NCBI GenBank assembly: GCA_951812285.1
Contig: OX638292.1
Location: 1,323,279-1,387,278, forward strand
Direction: 5' to 3'
DNA: 64,000 nucleotides
Origin: an uncultured Dehalococcoidia bacterium
GTDB taxonomy: Bacteria > Chloroflexota > Dehalococcoidia > Lucifugimonadales > UBA1127
The position numbers were made by a program, and so were the translations under genes. The notes under the pieces were generated by a model. It ran no database searches, had not been told where the DNA came from, and worked only from the letters and a program-made list of their open reading frames with translations. Shown here one piece after another: positions 46,890-54,767 of the stretch. Each line of letters begins with the position of its first letter. Positions within the stretch are counted from its first letter, which is position 1.

Positions 46890-48062
46890 ATGAAGTTCAC
46901 CCAGCGCGTCCAGCAGCTTCCGCCCTATCTTTTTGTGGAGATCTCCCGGCGCATTGCGGCCAAGCGGGCCGAGGGCAAGCGCGTCGTCACCTTTGGCATC
47001 GGCGACCCGGACCTCGCGACGCCGGACCCGGTGCTGGAGGAGCTGAAAGAGGCATCGCACCGCCGCCCGAACCACCGCTACCCGGAGACCGAGGGACTGC
47101 CCGAGTTCCGGCAGGCCGTCGCGGGGTGGTACAGCGACCGGTTCGGGGTGGAGCTGGACCCGGCCACCGAGGTGATGTCGCTCATCGGCGCGAAGGAGGG
47201 CATTGGGCACATCGCGCTGGGGCTGCTGGAGCCGGGCGACATCGCGCTGCAGCCTGACCCCGCGTACCCCGTCTACAACGTCGGCACGCTCTTCTCCGGC
47301 GCCGAGCCATACTGGCTGCCGCTGACCGAGGAGGGCGGCTGGCTGCCGGACCTCGACGCCATACCCGACGACGTCGCGCGGAAGGCGCAGGTGCTCTGGC
47401 TGAACTACCCCAACAACCCCACGGGCGCCATCGCCGAGCTGGACTACTTCGAGCGCGCCGTCGACTTCTGCCGAAAGCACGACATCGCGCTGCTGCACGA
47501 CGCGTGCTACACGGAGGTCGCCTTCGACGGCTACCGACCGGTGAGCGCGCTGCAGGTGCCCGGGGCGAAGGACGTGTGCCTCGAGTTCCACTCGCTGTCG
47601 AAGAGCTACAACATGACGGGCTGGCGCATCGGCATGGCCGTGGGCAACGCGGACCTAGTCAGGGCGCTCTTCCTGGTCAAGTCCAACCTCGACTCCGGCG
47701 TCTCTCAGGCGGTGCAGCAGATGGGCATACGTGCGATGGAGACGAGCCAGGAGGAGATCGACGAGCGCAACGCGCATTACCAGGCGCGGCGCGACAAGGT
47801 GATCGAGGCGTTGCGCGGACTCGGCATCACCATGGAGCCGCCCAAGGCGAGCCTCTACGTCTGGGCGCCAGTGCCGGAGGGCTTCACGTCGGCCTCCTTC
47901 GCCACCGCCGTGCTCGACGACCTCGACATGGTAGTGACGCCCGGCACGGGCTACGGCAAGTACGGCGAGGGCTACATCCGGCTCTCGCTCACGCTGTCGG
48001 ACGAGGACCTGGAGGAGGGCGTCCGGCGGCTGCAGTCGTGGAAGGTGCCGACGCCGCAATAG
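46890..48062 (+). CDS. dapL: LL-diaminopimelate aminotransferase
   Basis: A 390-residue class I PLP aminotransferase that makes LL-diaminopimelate from tetrahydrodipicolinate. FGIGDPDLATPDPVLEEL, LNYPNNPTGA and the PLP lysine in SLSKSYNMTGWRIGMAVGN are clear. Position next to dapF supports the DapL role over general aspartate aminotransferase. AAGGGG precedes the start. Confidence 0.92.
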   Translation: MKFTQRVQQLPPYLFVEISRRIAAKRAEGKRVVTFGIGDPDLATPDPVLEELKEASHRRPNHRYPETEGLPEFRQAVAGWYSDRFGVELDPATEVMSLIGAKEGIGHIALGLLEPGDIALQPDPAYPVYNVGTLFSGAEPYWLPLTEEGGWLPDLDAIPDDVARKAQVLWLNYPNNPTGAIAELDYFERAVDFCRKHDIALLHDACYTEVAFDGYRPVSALQVPGAKDVCLEFHSLSKSYNMTGWRIGMAVGNADLVRALFLVKSNLDSGVSQAVQQMGIRAMETSQEEIDERNAHYQARRDKVIEALRGLGITMEPPKASLYVWAPVPEGFTSASFATAVLDDLDMVVTPGTGYGKYGEGYIRLSLTLSDEDLEEGVRRLQSWKVPTPQ

Positions 48063-48087
48063 CGCGTTAAGAGCCAAGGGGGGGCCG

Positions 48088-48471
48088 ATGCCAGACACGT
48101 ACGTCCACTTCGAGATCCCGGCGGACGACCCGGACAAACTCATGGGCTTCTACGGCGACGTCTTCGGCTGGCGCTTTCAGCGGCTGTCCAACCCCGCGAT
48201 ACCCGGCGGCGAGTACATCGCCATCTCCACTCGCGACGAGGGCGAGCCAGGCCTGGACGGCGGGATGTACAAGAAGGTCTTCGAGGGCGACGGGCCGCGG
48301 TCGTACATCAGCGTGTCATCGCTGGACGAGACCGTCGCCAAGGTGGAGGCCGCAGGCGGGAGCGTCACAATGCCGCGGATGGCGGTGGCGGGCATCGGCT
48401 GGATTGCCGTCATCACGGACCCAGAGGGCAACGTGCAGGGCGTCATCGAGGCGGACGCCAACGCCGCGTAG
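48088..48471 (+). CDS. VOC-family (glyoxalase-like) protein
   Basis: A 127-residue vicinal-oxygen-chelate fold protein. YVHFEIPADDPDKLMGFYGD gives the first metal-ligand region and VITDPEGNVQGVIEA the last. YISVSSLDETVAKVEAAGG is the second module. The substrate is unknown. AAGGGGGGG precedes the start, 25 bases after dapL. Confidence 0.88.
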   Translation: MPDTYVHFEIPADDPDKLMGFYGDVFGWRFQRLSNPAIPGGEYIAISTRDEGEPGLDGGMYKKVFEGDGPRSYISVSSLDETVAKVEAAGGSVTMPRMAVAGIGWIAVITDPEGNVQGVIEADANAA

Positions 48472-48489
48472 CCTAGCTGCAGACCGAAC

Positions 48490-48555
48490 GTGGCACGCTA
48501 GAAAATAGTGCCACATCTTGATAGCTCGTTGTAGGCTAGGTGCTCGGCGGCACCT
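48490..48555. terminator. Two hairpins between convergent genes
   Basis: GTGGCAC (48490-48496)/GTGCCAC (48508-48514) and AGGTGC (48538-48543)/GCACCT (48550-48555) lie between the VOC gene and the convergent GIY-YIG gene. No T-run follows, so efficiency is uncertain. Confidence 0.5.
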
Positions 48556-48571
48556 GGATTCTGGTGTCGTC

Positions 48572-49039
48572 CTAATGAGTATCGAAGTTGTTGTAACGGG
48601 TAGTCTTCAACTCCAACGAAGCGTAGACCTCAAAGACGGTTTGAATCACAGAGTCCCTAATCTCAACCGCCCTGACATCCATATAGTGGACGCGTTCCTT
48701 CATCTCCTTGAATTCTCGTTCGTATTTCTGGGCAAGCGCTTCTCTACTCAATTCCGCTTCATGCCCTGTCGCTACACCTAACTTCTCTTGCAGAAGTCTG
48801 AAAGCGAAAACTGCCTGATTGTGTCCTGCACTTTCAATCGTGTGTTGCCGAATTCGTTTTCGCATCCCTTGCTTGGATGTACTACCAACTCGTCCGACAT
48901 ACATGGGTACCCCATCTTCATAAAAGACGTAAATGCCCTTTTCAGGGAGACCTTGGTAAGTAGGGGCACGGTACGCTTGCCCAGTCTGCAATTGCTCCAA
49001 TAGCGGTTGCATGCGAGCGACGATGTCTTCAAAGTTCAT
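48572..49039 (-). CDS. GIY-YIG nuclease-family protein
   Basis: A 155-residue protein with the GIY-YIG pattern as KGIYVFYEDGVPMYVGRVG, followed by a basic helix with RKRIRQH and a Glu-rich segment. Such small stand-alone nucleases may act in repair, restriction or mobile elements. The region is clearly richer in A and T than its neighbours and uses different codons, which suggests transfer. ATG at 49039 is preceded by GGAG. It is next to uvrC, another GIY-YIG protein. Confidence 0.82.
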   Translation of the reverse strand: MNFEDIVARMQPLLEQLQTGQAYRAPTYQGLPEKGIYVFYEDGVPMYVGRVGSTSKQGMRKRIRQHTIESAGHNQAVFAFRLLQEKLGVATGHEAELSREALAQKYEREFKEMKERVHYMDVRAVEIRDSVIQTVFEVYASLELKTTRYNNFDTH

Positions 49040-49081
49040 ACTTTGGCTCCGTGGGTACAATCAACGGAGAGACACTTCCAC

Positions 49082-49111
49082 TTAGAGCTCGTCCTTTTAG
49101 AGCTCGTCCTT
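49082..49111. repeat. 15-bp tandem duplication at the uvrC stop
   Basis: TTAGAGCTCGTCCTT occurs twice in direct succession (49082-49096 and 49097-49111). On the minus strand both encode KDEL-stop; the first copy ends uvrC. Confidence 0.85.
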
Positions 49112-51025
49112 CACGTTCTGCGCGAGCGCTCGCGTCATGCCCGGCACTGCCGACAGCTCCTCCAGCGTCGCCTCGCGGATGGCCGCGACGCTCCCGAAGC
49201 GCTGCATGAGCATGCGGCGGCGCTTGGGGCCGATGCCGTGGACGGTGTCCAGGCCGGAGCGGGTCTGGCGCTTGGAGCGCAATCGCTGGTGGTAGGTGAC
49301 GGCGAACCGGTGGGCCTCGTCGCGAACGCGCTGGACGAGAAAGAGGCCCTGGGAGTTGCGCGGAAGCATCGTCGGCTCCGGGCTGTGCGGCACGAAGATC
49401 TCCTCCTCGCGCTTGGCCAGCGACGCCAACGGCACCACGTCCGTTGAGAGTCCCATCTCCAGGAACACGCCGTGCACGGCTGAGAGTTGCCCTTTGCCGC
49501 CGTCGATGAGGACGAGGTCGGGCACGTTCTCCCACGCCTTGCCGTCCGGAGCTTCAGGCAGTTGCTCGGCGTTCTCTACGCTCGAGTCGACCGCATCCTC
49601 GGCATTGTCCTCCGTCGGCAGCGAGGCAGCCATTCGGGCAAAGCGGCGGCGCAGCACCTCCCGCATTGACTCGAAGTCGTCGGGGCCCTCGACGGTCTTG
49701 ACCTTGAAGCGGCGATAGTGCTCCTTGCGCGGGGCGCCGTTCTGGAAGACGACCATGCTGCCAACAGTGTCGGAGCCCTGGACGTGCGATATGTCGTAGC
49801 ACTCGATGCGCTTGGGCAGGCGCGGCAGGCTGAGCGCCTCCTGCACCTCAGCCATCGCCGAGTCGAGGGCTCCCTGCCCCGCGAGCCGCTGCGCCCTCGA
49901 CATGCTGAGCCCCTGCGATGCGTTCTCCGCGACCATTGCGACGAGGCGGCGCTTCTCACCGCGGACGGGCACCTGCAGCTGCACGTTCGTACCGCGGCGG
50001 CCGGTGAGCCACTCGGTCAGCAGGGGCGTTTCGTCGGCGGGGTGCTGCATGAGGATGGTGGGCGGCACGTAGGAGGCGCGGTCGTAGAATTGCTGGATGA
50101 AGGTGCCGAGGACGCGCCCCTCCTCCTCGTCCTGCACGCCGTCCATGATGAAGTGGTCGCGGCCGACGAGCTTGCCGTTGCGGATGAAGAATGCCTCCAC
50201 CCACGCCTCGTTGCGCTCCTGCGCCATCGCGATGACGTCGGTGTCCTGGTTGCGCAGCGAAACGACCTTCTGGTCCTCGCCGACGCGCTGGATGGCCTGC
50301 ACCTGGTCGCGCAGGCGGGCGGCGCGCTCGAACTCGAGCTTCTCCGCGGCCTCGTGCATGCGGTGGTTGAGCTGACGCAGGACGTCGGTGGTCTTGCCGT
50401 CGAGGAACATGAGCACCTGCTCGATGACCTCCATGTAGTTGTCCCGGTCCGCGTAGCCGACGCACGGGGCGACGCAGCGGTGGATGTAGTACTCGAGGCA
50501 GGGGCGCGCGTCCGTGCCGGTGATGTTCTTGGTGCACGAGCGGTAGGGGAAGAGCTTCTTGAGCAGCGCGAGGGTCTTGCGCACGGAGCCGGCACTGGCG
50601 AAGGGCCCAAAGTAGCGTGCGCCGTCGTTCTGGACGCGGCGGGTGAAGTAGACCTGCGGGAACTCCTCGCTGGGGTCGATCTTGATGTACGGGTAGGTCT
50701 TGTCGTCGCGCAGACGGGTGTTGAAGGGCGGGCGGTGCCGCTTGATGAGCGTATTTTCAAGGATAAGGGCCTCGCTCTCCGAGTGCGTGACGACGAACTC
50801 GAAGTCGCGCGCTTGCTGCACCATGCGGCGGATCTTGGGCGCGAGGCCGAAGGGCGTGCCGAAGTAGGAGCGCAGCCGGTTGCGCAGGTTGGCCGCCTTG
50901 CCGACGTAGATGAACTGGCTGGAGGCGTTCTTGAAGAGGTAGACACCGGGGCGCGCCGGGACGGAGCCCAGGCGTTCTCGCATGGGGCCGTTCGCGAGGG
51001 ACGGGGTCTTCGTGGCGTCAACCAT
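49097..51025 (-). CDS. uvrC: Excinuclease ABC subunit C
   Basis: A 642-residue nucleotide-excision repair nuclease making both incisions. The N-terminal GIY-YIG domain is PGVYLFKNASSQFIYVGKA. The cysteine region C-x6-YIHRCVAPCVGYAD follows. The UVR motif is in LRQLNHRMHEAAEKLEFERA. The RNase H-like domain has ECYDISHVQGSDTVGSMVVF and LVLIDGGKGQL. HhH motifs end the protein. ATG at 51025 lies six bases after a TACAAT box, suggesting a leaderless message; ATG at 51043 is an alternative. Confidence 0.95.
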   Translation of the reverse strand: MVDATKTPSLANGPMRERLGSVPARPGVYLFKNASSQFIYVGKAANLRNRLRSYFGTPFGLAPKIRRMVQQARDFEFVVTHSESEALILENTLIKRHRPPFNTRLRDDKTYPYIKIDPSEEFPQVYFTRRVQNDGARYFGPFASAGSVRKTLALLKKLFPYRSCTKNITGTDARPCLEYYIHRCVAPCVGYADRDNYMEVIEQVLMFLDGKTTDVLRQLNHRMHEAAEKLEFERAARLRDQVQAIQRVGEDQKVVSLRNQDTDVIAMAQERNEAWVEAFFIRNGKLVGRDHFIMDGVQDEEEGRVLGTFIQQFYDRASYVPPTILMQHPADETPLLTEWLTGRRGTNVQLQVPVRGEKRRLVAMVAENASQGLSMSRAQRLAGQGALDSAMAEVQEALSLPRLPKRIECYDISHVQGSDTVGSMVVFQNGAPRKEHYRRFKVKTVEGPDDFESMREVLRRRFARMAASLPTEDNAEDAVDSSVENAEQLPEAPDGKAWENVPDLVLIDGGKGQLSAVHGVFLEMGLSTDVVPLASLAKREEEIFVPHSPEPTMLPRNSQGLFLVQRVRDEAHRFAVTYHQRLRSKRQTRSGLDTVHGIGPKRRRMLMQRFGSVAAIREATLEELSAVPGMTRALAQNVKDEL

Positions 51026-51037
51026 GTCCGTATTGTA
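51026..51037 (-). promoter_or_regulatory. -10 box placed for leaderless uvrC
   Basis: TACAAT (51037-51032) and six bases precede the ATG at 51025 on the minus strand, with no ribosome site. The geometry is identical to that at 5919-5931. Confidence 0.45.
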
Positions 51038-51094
51038 CGGCATGCGGTAAGCCCCGCACCCGCGGGTGGCTGTATTGGAAGCTGAAACGGCCAG

Positions 51095-51454
51095 TTAGTC
51101 TCCGAGGATGGTGGTGAGCACGATGAGCAGCACGGCGGTGAACACGGCGAGCGCGGTGATGCGAATGAGCTCCTTGTTCAGAAGCGGGTCGCCCTGCACG
51201 GACGCGCCGGAGACCGTGGCGCCCGGAGGCTGCGCGACAGTGGCGCGGCGGGAAGGCGTCGCGGGGGCAGCCGCGGCGGCCGGGGGCGCCTCAGGGACGG
51301 CATCGGCCGATGCCGGCACCGTCGCTTCGGCTACGGGCTCGGCAGAGACGGGCGCGACCTGCTGCGCGGCGACCGAGGCCTTCGGCGCGCCGGCGCGGTT
51401 CTTGCGGGTGCGGTGACCCTTGTGACCTGTCGCGCCTCTGGAACTGCGGGGCAT
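51095..51454 (-). CDS. Small tail-anchored protein of unknown function
   Basis: A 119-residue protein. The N-terminus is basic (RSSRGATGHKGHRTRKNR), the middle ~50 residues are Ala/Pro-rich and low in complexity, and the C-terminus is one membrane helix (ITALAVFTAVLLIVLTTIL). GGAGGA precedes the ATG at 51454. No family recognised. Confidence 0.6.
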   Translation of the reverse strand: MPRSSRGATGHKGHRTRKNRAGAPKASVAAQQVAPVSAEPVAEATVPASADAVPEAPPAAAAAPATPSRRATVAQPPGATVSGASVQGDPLLNKELIRITALAVFTAVLLIVLTTILGD

Positions 51455-51519
51455 GTGCGTCCTCCGGGGCCCGGGCACACGTGCGGCGCACGGGCGAAGT
51501 TGTTGTTGTGTCAGGGTGG

Positions 51520-52236
51520 CTAGGCGTCCAGTGGAACCGCCTGCGCCACAAGCTTGGCGGCCCTCTCTATTCCAAGGGTAGCAGGGTTTACCATCACATG
51601 ATACAGGTGCGGGTCGTCCGGGTGGGCCTTGAAGTGGCGCCGGTAGAAGCTGACACGGGCCCGCTCCTCCACCATCACGTAGCGCTCGGCGTCTGCGCGG
51701 TCCATGCTGTTGCGGCGCATGGCCGTGTCGATGCGAAACTCGATCGGGGCCACGACGCCAACGTGGAGTGCGCCGGGCACGTCCTTCAACACCATGTTGC
51801 CGCCACGCCCCATGATGACGACGTTGCCTTCCTTCGCCAGGTCCTTCATGACGTCGGAGAGGACGTGGAAGAACTGCGTGTCGTCGATGAGCCTTGTGGG
51901 CGCGGCCGCCACCGCTGCAGTCTCCTCGTCGCCCTCCCCCTCCGGGTAGGGGCGCGCGAGCAGCGTGTCGACACCCGTGCCGAAGAAGGGGTCGCCGCCG
52001 TTGCCGGAGTAGGCGGAGCGCTCGAAGGCGATCTGAACGAGGCGCGTCAGGCGGCTGCCGAGCGACTGGTCTTCCTCTTCCTTCTCCTCCAGGGCGGCAA
52101 TCGGGGCGCCGACGCGCTTTGCGGCCTCGGCGAGGAGGACACGGTCTACATAATCGATGTCAAGAAGACGGGCGACCTCCTGCCCGACTTCACGGGCGGC
52201 GCCGCCGAGCTGTCCGTTCAGCGTGATAACGGTCAT
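51520..52236 (-). CDS. Cytidylate kinase-like protein
   Basis: A 238-residue protein of the cytidylate kinase-like family. The P-loop position reads LNGQLGGAAREVGQEVA, a degenerate form (GxxGGxGxx in place of GKS/T). DYVDRVLLAEAAKR and VVIMGRGGNMVLKDVPGALH are family blocks. The lysine of a classical P-loop is missing, common in this subgroup. Function is uncertain. Start overlaps the rpiB stop by four bases. Confidence 0.85.
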   Translation of the reverse strand: MTVITLNGQLGGAAREVGQEVARLLDIDYVDRVLLAEAAKRVGAPIAALEEKEEEDQSLGSRLTRLVQIAFERSAYSGNGGDPFFGTGVDTLLARPYPEGEGDEETAAVAAAPTRLIDDTQFFHVLSDVMKDLAKEGNVVIMGRGGNMVLKDVPGALHVGVVAPIEFRIDTAMRRNSMDRADAERYVMVEERARVSFYRRHFKAHPDDPHLYHVMVNPATLGIERAAKLVAQAVPLDA

Positions 52237-52724
52237 CGTCCGCCTCCTGTTTGTGGTGCGGCGGCCGCGGGACGAACAAAGTCGCCATCGCGGCGGTCCA
52301 TGCTCTTCAACCATTCTATGTTGGCGAGCTCGGAATCGTCAGCCCTCCCAGCGAACCAGGCGTCCAGGATCTCGGACGCCACCGCAGTCGAGACGCCGCG
52401 GAGGCTCATGGCGAGTATGTTGGCGTCGTTCCAGCGGCGGGCGCCGTCGGCGGTGGCGGCATCGGCGCAGAGGGCCGCGCGGGCGCCCGGCACCTTGTTC
52501 GCCGCCATGCTCACACCCGTGCCGGTCCAGCAAAAGAGGATGCCCTGCGGGACTTCTCCGGAGGCGACCAGTGTGGCGACAGCGTGCGCGACGACGGGCC
52601 AGTTTGGGTCGTCACCGGGGGCGAGGGCGCCGTGGAACTCGGGCTCCATGCCGCGACGCACGAGGTCGGCGACCACGGCGTCGGTCAGCTCGGTCTTTTC
52701 GTCACTCCCTACGGCGATGCGCAT
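52233..52724 (-). CDS. rpiB: RpiB/LacAB-family sugar-phosphate isomerase
   Basis: A 163-residue isomerase, probably ribose-5-phosphate isomerase B. GILFCWTGTGVSMAANKVPG holds the catalytic cysteine and anion hole (usual form C-G-T-G). RAALCADAATADGARRWNDANILAMSLR is standard apart from Trp in place of His at the HNDAN motif. The C-terminus is extended. It could also act on another aldose phosphate. Confidence 0.85.
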   Translation of the reverse strand: MRIAVGSDEKTELTDAVVADLVRRGMEPEFHGALAPGDDPNWPVVAHAVATLVASGEVPQGILFCWTGTGVSMAANKVPGARAALCADAATADGARRWNDANILAMSLRGVSTAVASEILDAWFAGRADDSELANIEWLKSMDRRDGDFVRPAAAAPQTGGGR

Positions 52725-52744
52725 CCTCGCCTGTTCCCTCCGGC

Positions 52745-53641
52745 CTATCTGCCACGGGGATGGGCTTCCTCGAACTGCTCGCGCATGTGGTCATCCGTGA
52801 GGTGCGTGTAAATCTGCGTGCTGGCAATGCTGGCGTGGCCGAGGAACTCCTGCACCTGGCGCAGTGAGGCGCCGCCGCGCAGCATGTGCGTCGCAAAGCT
52901 GTGGCGCAGGGTGTGCGGCGTCACCGGGCTGGCGATGCCCGCCTTGCGCGCATATTCCTTCAGGATGAGCCAGAATCCCTGCCGCGTGAGCTGTTCGCCG
53001 CGACGGTTCAGGAAGAGCGCCTGCTCCTTCTGCCTACGGCCCAGGAAGGACTCGCGCCCCTCTTCGATGTAGAACTCCAGGGCGTCGATGGCCTGCTCGT
53101 GGAAGGGGATGAGGCGCTCCTTGTTGCCTTTTCCGATGCAACGCACGAAGCCGCCGCTGAGGTTGACGTCGGCGACCTTGAGCGAGACGAGCTCCGTCAC
53201 CCGCATCCCCGTCGCGTAGAGCAGCTCCAGCATCGCCTTGTCGCGGCGCGACTCAGGCGTGTCGACGGCCATGGGGGCGTCGAGCAGGCGGACGACCTCG
53301 TCCTCGGTGAGGGCGGTTGGCAGGCTGCGGCCGATCTTGGGCGAGCTGAGCTCGACGGCGGGGCTGTTCTCGATCGTCCGATCGTCGACCAGGAAGGCGA
53401 AGAAGGAGCGGACGGCGGCAGTCTTGCGGGCTCGGGTCGTCTCGGAGTAGCCCTTCTCCTGCAGCACCAGCACGAAGTCGGCAAGGTGGTCTGGGGTGAC
53501 ACGACGCCAGTCGGAGGGGCCGTCGGATTCCAGGTGCTTCTGGAGGGAGTAGAGGTCGTTCCGGTACGCCATGATGGTGTTCCCGGAGAAGCCGCGTTCC
53601 ACGGCGAGATGGTTGAGATACGCGTCAATCTGCTGCTTCAT
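52745..53641 (-). CDS. xerD: Tyrosine recombinase XerD
   Basis: A 298-residue site-specific recombinase for chromosome dimer resolution. The SAM-like N-domain ends near residue 90. Catalytic residues: Arg in YATGMRVTELVSL, Lys in IGKGNKERLIP, HxLR in PHTLRHSFATHML, His in LGHASIASTQIY, and Tyr in IYTHLT. Start ATG at 53641. It is the first gene of a minus-strand group with rpiB. No integron or phage context, so a housekeeping role is likely. Confidence 0.93.
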   Translation of the reverse strand: MKQQIDAYLNHLAVERGFSGNTIMAYRNDLYSLQKHLESDGPSDWRRVTPDHLADFVLVLQEKGYSETTRARKTAAVRSFFAFLVDDRTIENSPAVELSSPKIGRSLPTALTEDEVVRLLDAPMAVDTPESRRDKAMLELLYATGMRVTELVSLKVADVNLSGGFVRCIGKGNKERLIPFHEQAIDALEFYIEEGRESFLGRRQKEQALFLNRRGEQLTRQGFWLILKEYARKAGIASPVTPHTLRHSFATHMLRGGASLRQVQEFLGHASIASTQIYTHLTDDHMREQFEEAHPRGR

Positions 53642-53876
53642 AACGACCCCTTATCGACTAGCCCGTCCAGCGACAGGCCGTGCAACGCCCCTGGAATCCT
53701 GAATGGAAGATAGTACAAACGCGCATATTCTACAATAGCCAACCCGAATGTCCAGAGCGGGAGGCTACGGATTGGGGAGCATGTGTGGGTTGCACCCTCT
53801 GACAACCCGGTGGGGAGAACGCATATGCAAAGGGGAGCAAGGGCGAGGTCCAGCACGCCCTGATGCCGTCACAAGC

Positions 53877-53905
53877 TTGACAAACACAAGGGATTGGAGG
53901 ATAAG
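53877..53905 (+). promoter_or_regulatory. Promoter of the cox operon
   Basis: TTGACA (53877-53882), a 17-base spacer and GATAAG (53900-53905, four of six consensus bases). Transcription would start near 53912, inside the first repeat of the array. Confidence 0.6.
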
Positions 53906-53982
53906 AGTAGCATATCAGTAGCATATCAGTAGCATATCAGTAGCATATCAGTAGCATATCAGTAGCCTATCAGTAGCATATC
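53906..53982. repeat. Seven tandem 11-bp repeats upstream of coxB
   Basis: AGTAGCATATC is repeated seven times without spacers; only copy 6 (53961-53971) differs, reading AGTAGCCTATC. The 11-bp period is close to one DNA helical turn. The array follows the cox promoter -10 directly and ends 30 bases before the coxB start. Confidence 0.95.
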
Positions 53983-54012
53983 CTAGGTTTGCGCAGGGCC
54001 GCTGGAGGGGTT

Positions 54013-54747
54013 ATGAAACCCCGTGATGCTTACGCTGCTTTCGTTATTTGGGTGGTGCTCACCGCCCTTGGTGAAGCCTTTGTGCTCCGCGCCAACATCT
54101 ATCCTCTCGCCGGCAACGAATTCGCACGTGACGTAGACGACGCCTTTCGGCTGCTCATGGCGCTGGCAGTCCCGGTCTTCACGTTTGTCGTCACCGTCTT
54201 GGTATACAGCCTCTTGCGCTTCCGGCGAAACGGGGAACCGGCAGAGGACGGCCCGCCTATCCACTCCCACCGTGGCGCTGTGTGGGGATGGTTTGCGGTC
54301 ACTTCCGGCCTGACTCTACTGGTCATGGTCCACCCCGGGTTTACGGGGCTGCTGGAACTGCGGGAAAGCCGGCACCAGGAGATGGTTGTCGCCGTGCAAG
54401 CCGCCCAATGGAGCTGGAACTTCACCTTTCCGGGCCGGTCAGAGCTGGAAAAGGTGAAGGACTTGAAGCTCCCCACAGACACCAAGATCCGGTTTGACGT
54501 GACCTCTCGGGATGTAGTGCATTCCTTCTGGTTGCCCATGTACCGGATGAAGATCGACGCAGTGCCGGGACGCGTCAACAGCGTCTACGTCGCCACGGAG
54601 GAAGCGGTCTCTTATGGGGAGAACGTCAACGTGCGCGTGCAGTGCGCAGAGCTGTGCGGCACGGGGCATCCGCGCATGCAGGTGCGGGTGGAGGTGGTGG
54701 AGCGACCTGAGTTCGATGCGTGGTTAGCTGAGCAAGAGGCAGGGTAG
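54013..54747 (+). CDS. coxB: Cytochrome c oxidase subunit II
   Basis: A 244-residue subunit that accepts electrons through the CuA centre. Two N-terminal membrane helices are at residues 7-25 and 45-68. The cupredoxin domain carries FDVTSRDVVHSFWLPMYRMK (His ligand) and CAELCGTGHPRMQVRV (two Cys, His, Met). No cytochrome c domain is fused. GGAGGGG precedes the start. First gene of the cox operon. Confidence 0.95.
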   Translation: MKPRDAYAAFVIWVVLTALGEAFVLRANIYPLAGNEFARDVDDAFRLLMALAVPVFTFVVTVLVYSLLRFRRNGEPAEDGPPIHSHRGAVWGWFAVTSGLTLLVMVHPGFTGLLELRESRHQEMVVAVQAAQWSWNFTFPGRSELEKVKDLKLPTDTKIRFDVTSRDVVHSFWLPMYRMKIDAVPGRVNSVYVATEEAVSYGENVNVRVQCAELCGTGHPRMQVRVEVVERPEFDAWLAEQEAG

Positions 54748-54767
54748 GGAGGGGGCAGGACACGGGC

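Larger units (their letters stand above)
53642..54012. other. Divergent intergenic region: xerD and cox operon leaders
   Basis: No gene is present. It contains a TTGACA-N17-GATAAG promoter directed at coxB and an array of seven 11-bp repeats just downstream of it. An AT-rich stretch near 53710-53740 probably holds the xerD promoter. Confidence 0.6.

Noticed and set aside
53906..53982. 11-bp array as a CRISPR
   Set aside because: Repeats are contiguous without spacers and too short; no cas genes.
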